The position numbers were made by a program, and so were the translations under genes. From positions 104,802 to 168,801 of the forward strand of contig JAFVXE010000005.1 in NCBI GenBank assembly GCA_017501255.1: a DNA stretch of 64,000 bases, given 5' to 3'. This document shows, one piece after another, positions 42,972 through 52,071 of this stretch; positions within the stretch are counted from its first letter, which is position 1, and each line of letters starts with the position of its first letter. Source of the stretch: Clostridia bacterium. Its GTDB lineage: Bacteria; Bacillota; Clostridia; Christensenellales; Aristaeellaceae. Under the pieces are notes generated by a model, which did no database searches, was not told the DNA's origin, and saw only the letters and a list, made by a program, of their open reading frames with translations.

Positions 42972-43838
42972 TTATCCCCTCACAACCCTTCCCCCATCCT
43001 CCCGGATGGGATAGAAGAACGGCCGCTCCAAAAGATGCTCATTGGGGCTGTGCAGCGTCAGGTACAGCTGCCCGTCCAACCCCCGGAAGATCATGCCATG
43101 CCCGCCGTCGTCCATGAACAGGGGCGTGGTCTGGGTGAAGCGTCCGGTAATATCGCCGTTATCGGATACCGCCACTGCCTCGGTGTAGCCCCCTTCGGAA
43201 AAACTGGCCCACAGGCACAGCAGCGTACCATCCCCGGTGCGCCAGAAGAATGGGCCATCCGTCACACAGCCGGAAATACCGCTGGAATGGTGCACTACCT
43301 TGCACCAGGGCGCTTCCGATGCCCGGAACAGCAGAAAAGGCTCGCCGGCAGCGGCTTTCAGGTCATCAGTCAGGGGAATGGCGCAGATCTCCCCATCGCC
43401 AGCCTGTACCCACTCGTGGCAGAATGCCATATAGGGCTTGCCCTCCGGGCTTACATACAGGGTGCCGTCCAGACATTCCCACGCCGGAGGCGTTACGCAC
43501 CCTTCCGAATGGGGGCGGAAAGGCCCCAGCGGCGAATCCGCTTTCAGAATGGCAGTACCACGGCGCACCCTGTCATTTTTGAAACTGGCGAACATGAAAA
43601 ATGCCCCCTGATAGGCATACACTTCCGGTGCCCAGTAGTTGCGGTCCGCCCAGAATGTACCGTCGTTGTGAAAGCATTCCACGGGGCCGTCCCAATGTTC
43701 CAGATCCGTGCCCGTATACACATCAAAACCGTCCGCAGGCCCCCAGCAAGTAGCCCCCCGGGTGCCGTAGAGGTAGTAGCGGCCTTCATGCACCAGCACA
43801 AAGGGGTCACGGATGTTGATTTCGTTTCGGTTCATCAT
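42972..43838 (-). CDS. GH43-like glycosidase
   Basis: A 288-residue five-bladed beta-propeller hydrolase. The start at 43838 (MMNRNEINIRDPFVLVHEGRYYLYGT) has GGAG 8 bases upstream. Family signs: NIRDPF (catalytic base Asp), DRNYWAPEVYAYQGAFFMFASF, DGTLYVSPEGKPYMAFCHEW (candidate acid Glu) and GHGMIFRGLDGQLYLTLHSPN. It has no signal peptide. The family covers arabinosidases, xylosidases and relatives. It is divergent from the GH63-like and GH4 genes, which it may serve. Confidence 0.85.
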   Translation of the reverse strand: MMNRNEINIRDPFVLVHEGRYYLYGTRGATCWGPADGFDVYTGTDLEHWDGPVECFHNDGTFWADRNYWAPEVYAYQGAFFMFASFKNDRVRRGTAILKADSPLGPFRPHSEGCVTPPAWECLDGTLYVSPEGKPYMAFCHEWVQAGDGEICAIPLTDDLKAAAGEPFLLFRASEAPWCKVVHHSSGISGCVTDGPFFWRTGDGTLLCLWASFSEGGYTEAVAVSDNGDITGRFTQTTPLFMDDGGHGMIFRGLDGQLYLTLHSPNEHLLERPFFYPIREDGGRVVRG

Positions 43839-43941
43839 GGTTTCATCTCCGGCATTTTTCTTTATCATACCATCCCCGGCCCCGGAAGGGAAGCAGCATC
43901 TTTCCGGCGGACATCTGTCCATAACGGATGAGCGTTTGCTA

Positions 43942-43970
43942 TTGGAAAACCCGCCACGTTGGGCTATAAT
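43942..43970 (+). promoter_or_regulatory. Sigma-A promoter for the GH63-like/GH4 operon
   Basis: TTGGAA and TATAAT with 17-base spacing, about 40 bases before the ATG. Confidence 0.75.
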
Positions 43971-44008
43971 AATGGTATTCAATCCATCTCTTTTATTCGA
44001 GGTGAACC

Positions 44009-45499
44009 ATGCTACCCCAAACCAGTGTCACCTTTCAGACTGCCAACGCCGCCATCCAGCGGCTGTTTGATACGGCAGAAAGCCGATGCCTTGACAATTT
44101 GCAGATGTTCGGCCCCCATCAGGTGCTGGTGGAGGGCGGCGGATACGAAAAAATCTGGCTGGAGACCCAGCCCATGGGCGGCGAGATGTACGCCAAGCGA
44201 AACCTGACCGCCGCTGTGAACAACTCGCTATTGTTCATGGATACCCAGCGGGCAGATGGACGGCTGGCAGGTTCCATCCAGTGCCTGCCGGATGGCAGCA
44301 TCGAAGCCCAGTTCAACAAATTTCAAGGATTCTGCTTCCCGGATGCAGCGCTGAACCTGTACTGGTGGCTTAAGCAGGATCGGAACTATCTGCACAAGCT
44401 GCAACGCTGCCTCATCCGCTTTGATGAATACCTGTGGCGCACCCGTGATTCGGACGGAGACGGCTGCCTGGAATCCTTCTGTGTCTACGATACCGGCGAG
44501 GACAACGCCCTGCGCTACGGGGATGCGCCGGTGTACTGCACAACCGATACGCCCCCGGAAGGCAGTAGCATCGTGCCCATGGCTTCCATGGATGTGATGT
44601 CCTTTTCCTATGCAGCAAGGGATACGCTGGCAGAGATCAGCGCCATCCTTCAGGATGGGCAGGAAGCCCGCTGGCAGAATGCGGCCCGGCAGGTGGCTTC
44701 CGGACTGAAAGCCCGCCTGTGGAATGAGGAAAAAGGCGCCTGTTTTGACCAGGACCGCTTTGGCGAACCCATCCCTGTGCTGACGCACAACAATCTGCGC
44801 TGTATGTACTGGGGAAGCTTTTCACCGGATATGGCCATGCGCTTTGTGAATGAACACCTGCTGAACCCGGCGGAGTTCTGGACGCCCATGCCGCTTTGCT
44901 CCGTAGCCACCAACGACCCCGCCTTCCGCAATGCGCCGGAGAACAACTGGAGCGGGCAGCCGGAGGGGCTTACCTATCAGCGGGCCATCCGTGCGCTGGA
45001 ACGCTATGGTTGTGAACCGCTGGTCACCCGACTGGGACACCGGCTGATGCAGGCGGTCATGGAAGGCGGCTATCTGTTCACCCAGCAGTTTGATCCCTTC
45101 ACCGGCGCACCCAGCCGGGTATCCACCATCACCAAGGAGCCACTGCTTCCCGGCTCTTCCGATCCCATTCAGGATTCCTACGGCCCCACACTGCTTGCTG
45201 TGCTGGAATACATAGCCCACATCTGGGGCGTGCATATGCACCGGGGCCAGCTCTGGTTCAGCCTTGGTTCCGGTGACCCCTATACCTACCAGCAGCAATG
45301 GGACAACCAAGTCTACCGCATTGAAAGCGACGGGCAGTTCGCCCGGATCTTCATCAACGGAAAAGAGATCACCGTATCCCCCTGCGGCCGGCGGCTTATC
45401 ACCGACACAAACGGGCGGCTTATAGCCACCCGCACCATTGAAACCCACCACCCCACCACAGCAACGGAGGAGAACCACCATGATCAATACGCAGGATAA
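44009..45499 (+). CDS. Six-hairpin glycosidase, GH63/mannosylglycerate-hydrolase-like
   Basis: A 496-residue (alpha/alpha)6-barrel hydrolase. Markers are WYLxTQ-type IWLETQPMGGEMYAKRNL, the acidic TRDSDGDGCLESFCVYDTGEDNALRYGD (candidate catalytic Asp), and WSGQPEGLTYQRAIRALERYGCE, matching the W-R-G-P-x-W-x-x-x-N-Y segment of GH63. A small beta domain (residues ~410-480) ends the protein. It has no signal peptide. The 3' end overlaps the GH4 start by 20 bases. The substrate is unknown; an alpha-glucosidic or mannosidic bond is probable from the family. Confidence 0.7.
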   Translation: MLPQTSVTFQTANAAIQRLFDTAESRCLDNLQMFGPHQVLVEGGGYEKIWLETQPMGGEMYAKRNLTAAVNNSLLFMDTQRADGRLAGSIQCLPDGSIEAQFNKFQGFCFPDAALNLYWWLKQDRNYLHKLQRCLIRFDEYLWRTRDSDGDGCLESFCVYDTGEDNALRYGDAPVYCTTDTPPEGSSIVPMASMDVMSFSYAARDTLAEISAILQDGQEARWQNAARQVASGLKARLWNEEKGACFDQDRFGEPIPVLTHNNLRCMYWGSFSPDMAMRFVNEHLLNPAEFWTPMPLCSVATNDPAFRNAPENNWSGQPEGLTYQRAIRALERYGCEPLVTRLGHRLMQAVMEGGYLFTQQFDPFTGAPSRVSTITKEPLLPGSSDPIQDSYGPTLLAVLEYIAHIWGVHMHRGQLWFSLGSGDPYTYQQQWDNQVYRIESDGQFARIFINGKEITVSPCGRRLITDTNGRLIATRTIETHHPTTATEENHHDQYAG

Positions 45500-46877
45500 C
45501 AAGTGCACCGGGCTCAATATAGCCTACATCGGCGGCGGCAGCCGTGGCTGGGCATGGGGCTTTATGATGGATTTAGCCATGGATGAGCAGCTGTGCGGCA
45601 CCGTGCGCCTGTACGACATCGATCAGGAGGCCGCCCGCCGCAACCAAATCATCGGTCAGAAGATCAGCGCCCACCCGGATGCGGTATCCCGCTAGGAATA
45701 CACGGTGTCTGGCTCACTGAAAGACGCCCTTGCCGGTGCGGATTTCGTGGTCATCTCCATCCTGCCCGGCACCTTTGAGGAAATGCGCTCCGATGTGCAC
45801 CTGCCCGAGCGGCTGGGCATTTACCAGCCCGTGGGCGATACCGTGGGCCCCGGCGGCTTTATGCGGGCCATGCGCACGATTCCTATGTTCGTGGAGATCG
45901 CCAATGCCATCAAAGCCTATGCCCCGGAAGCATGGGTCATCAACTACACCAATCCCATGACCCTGTGCATCCGAACCCTGTACGAAGTGTTTCCCGCGAT
46001 CAAAGCCTTTGGCTGCTGCCATGAGGTATTCGGCACCCAGAAGATGCTGTGCGAGATGCTTGGGGAACAGCTGGGCATTGAAGGGGTGGATCGCCACCAG
46101 ATCCACACCACGGTGATGGGCATCAACCACTTTACATGGATCACCGAAGCCAGCTACAAAGGCATCGACCTTTGGCCCCTGTATGAACGCTTTACCGAAA
46201 CCTATGCCGAAACCGGCTACCACAAGGGCGGCGACAGGAACTGGCTCAATTCCTTCTTTGTCAGTGCGGAACGGGTGAAGATGGATCTGTTCCGCCGCTA
46301 TGGGGTGATCGCCGCCGCCGGCGACCGCCATCTGGCAGAATTCCTGCCTCCCTGGTACACCCGTGACCCGGAAACAGTCCATCGTTGGCTGTTCACCCTG
46401 ACCCCTGTGGACTGGCGCATTGAGGATCTGCACAACCGCCTGCGGCGCAGCGACGACCTGATCTCCGGCAAGGAGGAGCTGGTGCTGAAAGCCTCCGGCG
46501 AGGAAGGCCATCTGCTGCTGAAGGCCATTCTGGGTCTGGGCGATCTGGTGAGCAATGTAAACGTGCCCAACCGGGGACAGATTGCCAACCTGCCCATGGA
46601 AGCCGTGGTGGAAACCAACGCTATCTTTGGACGGGATCGCATCCAGCCGGTGTTTGCCGGGCCTATGCCGTCCAACATTCTGCCGCTGGTGGCCCGCCAT
46701 GTGTATAATCAGGAGAACACCCTGAAAGCCGCCATGACCTGCGACCGGAAGCTGGGCCTCAGCACCTTCATGAACGATCCCCAGATGGGTCATGTATCCC
46801 TTGAGGACGGGCAAAAATTGTTTGACGATATGCTGGAAAACCAGCGGTCTTATCTGCCGGAGGGCTGGTTCCGGTAA
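45480..46877 (+). pseudogene. GH4 NAD-dependent glycosidase interrupted by in-frame TAG
   Basis: A single 465-codon frame encodes a LplD/alpha-galactosidase-type GH4 enzyme. Codons 1-71 hold the NAD site IAYIGGGSRGWAWGFMMDLA; codon 72 is TAG (45693-45695); then EYTVSGSLKDALAGADFVVISILPGTFEEM continues without frame change. Later motifs are intact: VGDTVGPGG, NYTNPMTLC, GCCHEVFG (metal-binding Cys/His), GINHFTWI. GTG at 45705 could restart translation but would lack the NAD loop. Relatives have a Trp near this place, so TGG to TAG is the simplest origin; read-through or a sequence error are alternatives. GGAGG precedes the ATG at 45480. Confidence 0.87.
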
Positions 46878-46898
46878 GGACGGTTTCAACGAAAACAA

Positions 46899-46952
46899 AA
46901 AACCCCGGGGACGGTCATCTGCACAGCATGGTGCAACCGTTCCCGGGGTTTT
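46899..46952. terminator. Bidirectional intrinsic terminator
   Basis: AAAACCCCGGG-GACGGT ... ACCGTtCC-CGGGGTTTT between the GH4 gene and the converging ZIP gene. Confidence 0.88.
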
Positions 46953-46955
46953 CGC

Positions 46956-47714
46956 TTACCCCAGATAATGACTCATGGCCAGCATCAGGCAGAACCCGGC
47001 CAGCAGGGCATAGGTAGCGCCCCGCTCGCTGCCATGGGCGTGGGTTTCGGGAATCATTTCATCGCTGATTACATAGAGCATGGTGCCGCCGGCAAAGGCC
47101 AGGGCAAAGGGCAGGATGGCTGTGGAAACGCTCACCGCCAGATAGCCCAGCAAAGCGCCCAGCACTTCCACCACGCCGGTCATCAGCGCTGCCACGAAGG
47201 TGCGGCCCTTGCTCATACCCGCTGCCAGCATGGGCGCAATGATCACCATGCCCTCGGGGATGTTCTGCAAAGCGATGCCCGCTGCAATGGTGATGGCCTC
47301 GCCCACATCGCCGGTGCCGAAGCCCACACCGGCAGCAATGCCTTCCGGCAGATTATGGATGGCAATGGCCATCACAAACAGCAGGATCTTGTTGAGCTGC
47401 TGGGCCTTTTCCGGGTGTGCTTCCTGATCCACCCCGCTGAGCCGGTGCAGATGGGGCACCAGCTTATCCAGCAGATTCAAGCACAGAGCGCCGCAGAAGA
47501 TGCCAATGACCGTCACCGGCAAACCGGCTTCGCCGCCGTATTCCAGCGAGGGCACAATCAGCCCCAGTACCGCCGCCGCCAGCATCACGCCTGCGGCAAA
47601 GGAAAGCACAATATCGCTGAAACGGTGGCTGATCTTCTTGGTGGCAAAACCCAGCAATGCGCCCAATACCGTTGCGCCGCCTACGCCAAGGGCCGTCAAA
47701 AGAACCATCTGCAT
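46956..47714 (-). CDS. ZIP-family divalent metal transporter
   Basis: A 252-residue protein with about eight helices. The metal site is visible in helix 4, AIAIHNLPEGIAAGVGFG, and helix 5, IALQNIPEGMVIIAP (H-N-x-P-E-G / x-N-x-P-E-G). A His-containing cytoplasmic loop (LVPHLHRLSGVDQEAHPE) follows helix 3. It imports Zn2+, Fe2+ or Mn2+. It has AAAGGAG before the ATG and a terminator after. It is next to the feo genes, separated by 132 bases. Confidence 0.93.
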   Translation of the reverse strand: MQMVLLTALGVGGATVLGALLGFATKKISHRFSDIVLSFAAGVMLAAAVLGLIVPSLEYGGEAGLPVTVIGIFCGALCLNLLDKLVPHLHRLSGVDQEAHPEKAQQLNKILLFVMAIAIHNLPEGIAAGVGFGTGDVGEAITIAAGIALQNIPEGMVIIAPMLAAGMSKGRTFVAALMTGVVEVLGALLGYLAVSVSTAILPFALAFAGGTMLYVISDEMIPETHAHGSERGATYALLAGFCLMLAMSHYLG

Positions 47715-47846
47715 CCAATCACTCCTTTGGTATGGAAAAACCGGGAAGAAAATGTTCTTCCCGGCAGGCTGTTAAGGAGCTCCGGGAAGAAGAGAAAAAC
47801 CCCTCCCGGAATATGATACCACGGTTTGGCCCATTGTGAAACCAGT

Positions 47847-48005
47847 TTATTTATCGCTGCAGCCGCAGCCGCACACCTGGGAGGTGCACTCTTTGGCATA
47901 GGGGCAGCCGATGCACTTCTGCCCCCGCTTTTTGGCCTTGATCACATAGGCAGCAGCAGCCCCCACAATCAATATCAGCACGAAAATCACGATTGCATTG
48001 GCCAT
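47847..48005 (-). CDS. FeoB-associated Cys-rich membrane protein
   Basis: A 52-residue protein: one membrane helix (AIVIFVLILIVGAAAAYVI), a basic linker, then a Cys-rich tail KCIGCPYAKECTSQVCGCGCSDK with six cysteines. This is the small partner commonly encoded after feoB in clostridia. The start at 48005 has GGAGGG upstream. It lies 40 bases after feoB and probably assists ferrous iron transport, perhaps binding Fe or an iron-sulfur cluster. Confidence 0.88.
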   Translation of the reverse strand: MANAIVIFVLILIVGAAAAYVIKAKKRGQKCIGCPYAKECTSQVCGCGCSDK

Positions 48006-48045
48006 CTCATTCCCTCCTCCTGTCAACATGAATCAATGCTACAGC

Positions 48046-50061
48046 TTATGCCTGTGCCTGCTGCCGGGATTCCAGTCCCCGATCCGCTTTGATGATCAGC
48101 GAAGCAATGACTGCTGCGATCACAGCCACCACTGCCAGACCCGGCACAAAGCCTGCGCCCACTGCGCCGGTGGTGATCAGCGTGCCCAGCTGGAACACCA
48201 GATAGCCCATCGTAAAGCCCACGGACAGCTGCAGAGCGATGCCGCCCCAGAGCCACTTGCGGTCGGCCATTTCTGCATTCATGGCGCCAATGGCGGCAAA
48301 GCAGGGCGGGGTGAACAGGTTGAACATCAGATAGCTAAGCGCCGCCACGGCGGTCATGGGTACTGCGCCGCCGCCGAAAGCCAACGCAATCTGGCTCACC
48401 TCGGCGCCGGCTTCAATGGCCAGTTCCTCTGCATTGATCAGGTTGGAGATACCGAAGCACACCGCCAGCGTGCCCACCACGTTTTCCTTGGCGATAAAGC
48501 CGGTTACCGCAGCGGCAGCCAGCTGCCAGCAGTGGTAGCCGATCACCGGGATGAGCACATAGGCGAAGGGATTGGCAATGGTGGCCAGAATGGAGGTTGC
48601 CTCCATGCCCTCCGCCACCGGCTGGAAGCGCCAGTCGAACAGCTGCATTACCTGCACGGCGGTATTGCACAAAAGGATCACCGTACCGGCCTTGACGATG
48701 TAGCTCCAGCCCCGGCTGAGCATGGACATGAAGGCACGCTTCAGGCTGGGCCACTTGTACTGGGGCAATTCGATAATGAAATAGGATTTCCGCACATCAT
48801 AGCCCACAATCCGGTTCACCAGCAATGCGCCGATGAAAATCAGCAGGATACCGGCAAAGTACATCAGCGTGCCCACCCAGGAGGCATCGGCAAAGAACAC
48901 ACCCGCAAACAGGGCGATCACCGGCAGTTTGGCGCCGCAGGGCATGAAGGGCGCCAGCATGGCGGTGGCGCGGCGCTCCCGCTCGTTGCGGATGGTACGG
49001 CAGGCCATGACGCCGGGAATGGCACAGCCGGTGGCAATCACAAAGGGAATCACGGACTTGCCGCTGAGCCCCACCTTCTTGAAGATGGGATCCAGCACCA
49101 CGGATACCCGGGCCATATAGCCGCAGTCTTCCAGCAGGGCAATGAGGAAGTACATCACCATCACCAGCGGCAAAAAGCCGATGACCGCAATCAGACCGCC
49201 GATCACGCCATCCACCAGCAGGGTCTGCCAGATGGGGGCAGCGTTTTCCACCAGACCGGCCACCCACTGCTGGAAGCCTTCCAGCCAGCCGGTGAGGGTA
49301 TCCGCCAGCCAGGGACCCAGCGTGGACTGGGAAATGTCGAATACCAGAAACATGACCAGTGCAAAGATGCCAAGACCGGCAATGGGATGGGTCAGCACTT
49401 CATCAATCCCATCCTGCACGTTTCTCTCACGGGTCAGTACAGTGCGGGTTTCCACCTGTTCCACAATGCCGTTTACATACGCAAAACGCTGACGATCGGC
49501 ATCCGCCACCGCCTCACGGCTGGTCAGGTCAACCGCTTCCTGCACAAAGGGCGCAGTTTGGGATTGACCCACGGCAGCCATGGCGGCTTCCATCAGCTGC
49601 ACGAGCCCCTCGCCGGTGGTTGCCGCCGTCAGCACCACGGGGCAGCCCAGTTTCTCAGCCAGCAGGGCTTCATTGATGACAGTCTGCTTTTTCTCGTTGG
49701 CGTCGGCTTTGTTCAGCGCCACCACCACCGGAATGCCCAACTCCAGCAGCTGTGTGGTGAAAAACAGGCTGCGGCTCAGGTTGGTGCCGTCCACGATGTT
49801 GAGAATCACGTCCGGCTGCTCGTTTTGTACATAGCTGGCGGTGATACTCTCCTCCGAGGTGAAGGGAGACATGGAGTAGGCACCGGGCAAATCCACAGCG
49901 GTCACATCCATCCGGTTGCCGGTCAGGCTCTTTTTCACCGGCGCCTCTTTCTTATCCACCGTAACGCCCGCCCAGTTGCCAACCCGCTCGTTGCGACCGG
50001 TAAGGGCGTTGTACATGGTGGTTTTGCCGCTGTTGGGGTTGCCTGTCAATGCCATTCTCAT
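48046..50061 (-). CDS. feoB: Ferrous iron transport protein B
   Basis: A 671-residue membrane protein with an N-terminal G domain: G1 GNPNSGKTT, G2 region NWAGVTVDKKEA, G3 DLPGAYSM, G4 NKAD. Two gate domains follow, with the core VVMYFLIALLEDCGYMARVSVVLDPIFKKVGLSGKSVIPFVIATGCAIPGVMACRTI. The length suits FeoB. It imports Fe2+ with FeoA, whose gene is 85 bases upstream. Confidence 0.97.
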   Translation of the reverse strand: MRMALTGNPNSGKTTMYNALTGRNERVGNWAGVTVDKKEAPVKKSLTGNRMDVTAVDLPGAYSMSPFTSEESITASYVQNEQPDVILNIVDGTNLSRSLFFTTQLLELGIPVVVALNKADANEKKQTVINEALLAEKLGCPVVLTAATTGEGLVQLMEAAMAAVGQSQTAPFVQEAVDLTSREAVADADRQRFAYVNGIVEQVETRTVLTRERNVQDGIDEVLTHPIAGLGIFALVMFLVFDISQSTLGPWLADTLTGWLEGFQQWVAGLVENAAPIWQTLLVDGVIGGLIAVIGFLPLVMVMYFLIALLEDCGYMARVSVVLDPIFKKVGLSGKSVIPFVIATGCAIPGVMACRTIRNERERRATAMLAPFMPCGAKLPVIALFAGVFFADASWVGTLMYFAGILLIFIGALLVNRIVGYDVRKSYFIIELPQYKWPSLKRAFMSMLSRGWSYIVKAGTVILLCNTAVQVMQLFDWRFQPVAEGMEATSILATIANPFAYVLIPVIGYHCWQLAAAAVTGFIAKENVVGTLAVCFGISNLINAEELAIEAGAEVSQIALAFGGGAVPMTAVAALSYLMFNLFTPPCFAAIGAMNAEMADRKWLWGGIALQLSVGFTMGYLVFQLGTLITTGAVGAGFVPGLAVVAVIAAVIASLIIKADRGLESRQQAQA

Positions 50062-50146
50062 GGGGTATCGCCTCCGTTAGTTATGACTAATACACAGTGA
50101 AAGAAAAGCGGCTGCGTGAACAGCCGGACTTTTCTGCCGATATGCC

Positions 50147-50365
50147 TTACACCAGAATGGCCTGTGCCAGCTGCTTATCGATACAATAGCGGCCATCCTT
50201 TACCGCCACCACACAGCCTGCCCATTTGCGGCTGATAACAGTGATGGGTTCGCCGCTGTAGCAGCCCAGGGAAAACAGAAAGGCGTTCATTTCCTCGTCC
50301 TTGGTATCCACCTGACGGATGATATATTCCTTACCTTCGTTTGCGGAAAACAGATTCTTTTTCAT
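50147..50365 (-). CDS. feoA: Ferrous iron transport protein A
   Basis: A 72-residue SH3-like protein: EEMNAFLFSLGCYSGEPITVISRKWAGCVVAVKDGRYCIDKQLAQAILV. The L-G pair, V-I-S-R segment and R-Y-x-I-D-x-x-L-A-x-x-I-x-V ending are FeoA signatures. AGGAGG precedes the ATG. It is first in a feoA-feoB-Cys-rich operon. Confidence 0.93.
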   Translation of the reverse strand: MKKNLFSANEGKEYIIRQVDTKDEEMNAFLFSLGCYSGEPITVISRKWAGCVVAVKDGRYCIDKQLAQAILV

Positions 50366-50411
50366 CTTGCTGTGCCTCCTGACGGGATGCCTCCGGTGGG
50401 CATCTTGGTTG

Positions 50412-50505
50412 ATGGTTAGCAGCTGCTAACCATTGTTCTGAAAGAATACCGCACTGCAATTAGTGGCGGCTAACTATTTATATCACATTATTCTCCCTTT
50501 GTCAA
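50412..50505 (-). promoter_or_regulatory. feo operon promoter with two DtxR-like operators
   Basis: On the minus strand TTGACA and TATAAA are separated by 17 bases (50477-50505). Immediately downstream is TTAGCCGCCACTAA (50460-50473), and further down a perfect palindrome around GGTTAGCAGCTGCTAACC (50414-50431). The shared TTAG-N6-CTAA form resembles binding sites of DtxR/IdeR/MntR-type repressors. Iron- or manganese-dependent repression is inferred. From 50506 to 50660 no other gene is visible. Confidence 0.75.
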
Positions 50506-50660
50506 CCAGCATTGCCAACTTTTTTGAATACTTCATCCGTTTACACCCATTAACTCCCCTTGTTCCCAAAACCTCCAAAAATTCCTATCCAGTTGCAAAC
50601 AGACCAAAAAGCAGCTAAAATAGCAAAGAACCCTTGCCAAACAAGAAGGTGGAAAACCCT

Positions 50661-52049
50661 ATGCACGGCTTTTTTCTCTATACCGGCAAAATTCTCCTTT
50701 ACCTGCTTTTTACCCTGCCGGAACTGATGCTGCTCTATCCCGTTATGCGCCGCACTGCCAAGGTGCCGTTACGTTTGCGGGATTTCTTGCTCTGCACCCT
50801 GTTGATGGCCTGCAATATCGTCACCAACCGTTTGCTTGCCTTATGGGTCAGCGGGTTGAACATCCTCTCATCAATCTTCTGGTTCTTTGTGCTGGTGCGA
50901 TTCGTTTTCCGGAAACGGGGCTGGCAATGCCTTGTGATTCTGGTGAAAACTGTGGTTTTACTTTCCATCATGGAAACGCTGTGTATGCTGATTTTCACCC
51001 TGATGGGCGCACTGGGGCTGGATCAGAACAAGCTGATGGTAACGGACATCAACGATCTGTTCAAAGCGGAGAATATGTTCTATTTTTCTCTGCTCAATTT
51101 TACTTCCATTCTGCTGCTGTGGCTGGGAATGATGGGCTGGGGTCGTATCCGCAGTTATTTCAGCAGGCAAAAAACCGAACCCGCCCGTCAGCAGGGGCTG
51201 CTGTTGCGGGCATTGCTCCGTCTGTCGGTGCTGATTCTCACCTCCCTTGGAATGCTGACGCTGCCCTTCGTGCTCTTCAGCGATCAGAGTCTGATTGAGT
51301 TCCTGATCACCAATCGGAATGAGTACATTTTGCTGACCATTTGTTCTGCCGGGCTGATGCTGGTCGCCCTGTCCTATATGCTTCAGGATATCCGCTACAT
51401 CATCCAATTACAGCGGCTGAACACTTTGGAGCAGCAGCAGGCTATCAGCCAGAGCCTGTTGCAAAACCTGCGCTTTTTCCGGCACAATATGGTCAATATG
51501 CTTTACGGGCTGGAAGGCGTGCTCATCAGCGGCGACCGGGACAAGGTGACCGCCTACTACAACGAGATGCGGGAAAAATGCGCACTGGTCAACAACGAAA
51601 ACATCCTTGCTCTGGAGCGGGTCGCCAATCCCTCCATCAGCGCCATCCTGCTGCATGGGGTGGATAAAGCCCGGCAGCTGAACCTGCCTATCAACCTGTA
51701 TGTGCAGGAACAGGTGCAGTTTGGCCGCACCCTCAGCGATGCAGATCTGTGTCAGGTGCTGGGCGTGCTGTTGGACAACGCTATCGAAGCTGCCGACAAA
51801 GCCGAAGAACGGCACGTGACCGTTGAGCTGCGCAACGTGGACAAAAGTCTGGAAGTGATCATGAAAAACACCTACGCCGGAGAGGTTTCCCCGGAAAAGC
51901 TGACCATCGGCGGCGCTTCCACCAAGGAAGGCCACGAAGGGCAGGGCCTGCGCAGCTGCTACCATATCCTTTCCCGGCGCAAGGGCGCTTTTCTCAATTT
52001 CTGGGTCACCGGCCAGTATGTGCAGGCACAGCTGCTACTGGGACGGTAA
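50661..52049 (+). CDS. GHKL sensor histidine kinase, AgrC-like, paralog 1
   Basis: A 462-residue kinase. The N-terminal ~230 residues have six or seven membrane helices; the C-terminal 220 residues form a kinase core: phosphoacceptor FRHNMVNMLYG (H-box), LLDNAIEAADKAEERHV (N-box) and GGASTKEGHEGQGL (G-box), as in AgrC-type kinases. ATG 50661 is preferred to TTG 50634 because AAGGTGG sits at correct spacing. Its core is nearly identical to that of the next gene, while the sensor is divergent. It presumably phosphorylates the LytTR regulator two genes on. No signal-peptide precursor gene is evident nearby. Confidence 0.92.
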   Translation: MHGFFLYTGKILLYLLFTLPELMLLYPVMRRTAKVPLRLRDFLLCTLLMACNIVTNRLLALWVSGLNILSSIFWFFVLVRFVFRKRGWQCLVILVKTVVLLSIMETLCMLIFTLMGALGLDQNKLMVTDINDLFKAENMFYFSLLNFTSILLLWLGMMGWGRIRSYFSRQKTEPARQQGLLLRALLRLSVLILTSLGMLTLPFVLFSDQSLIEFLITNRNEYILLTICSAGLMLVALSYMLQDIRYIIQLQRLNTLEQQQAISQSLLQNLRFFRHNMVNMLYGLEGVLISGDRDKVTAYYNEMREKCALVNNENILALERVANPSISAILLHGVDKARQLNLPINLYVQEQVQFGRTLSDADLCQVLGVLLDNAIEAADKAEERHVTVELRNVDKSLEVIMKNTYAGEVSPEKLTIGGASTKEGHEGQGLRSCYHILSRRKGAFLNFWVTGQYVQAQLLLGR

Positions 52050-52071
52050 TGCTGCATAAGGAGGTGCCGCT

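Noticed and set aside
10242..46877. Complete reassignment of TAG to an amino acid
   Set aside because: At least one gene (58408) appears to end at TAG with no nearby alternative stop, and relatives of the gene ending at 41865 stop at a similar place; only suppression or mutation remains plausible.
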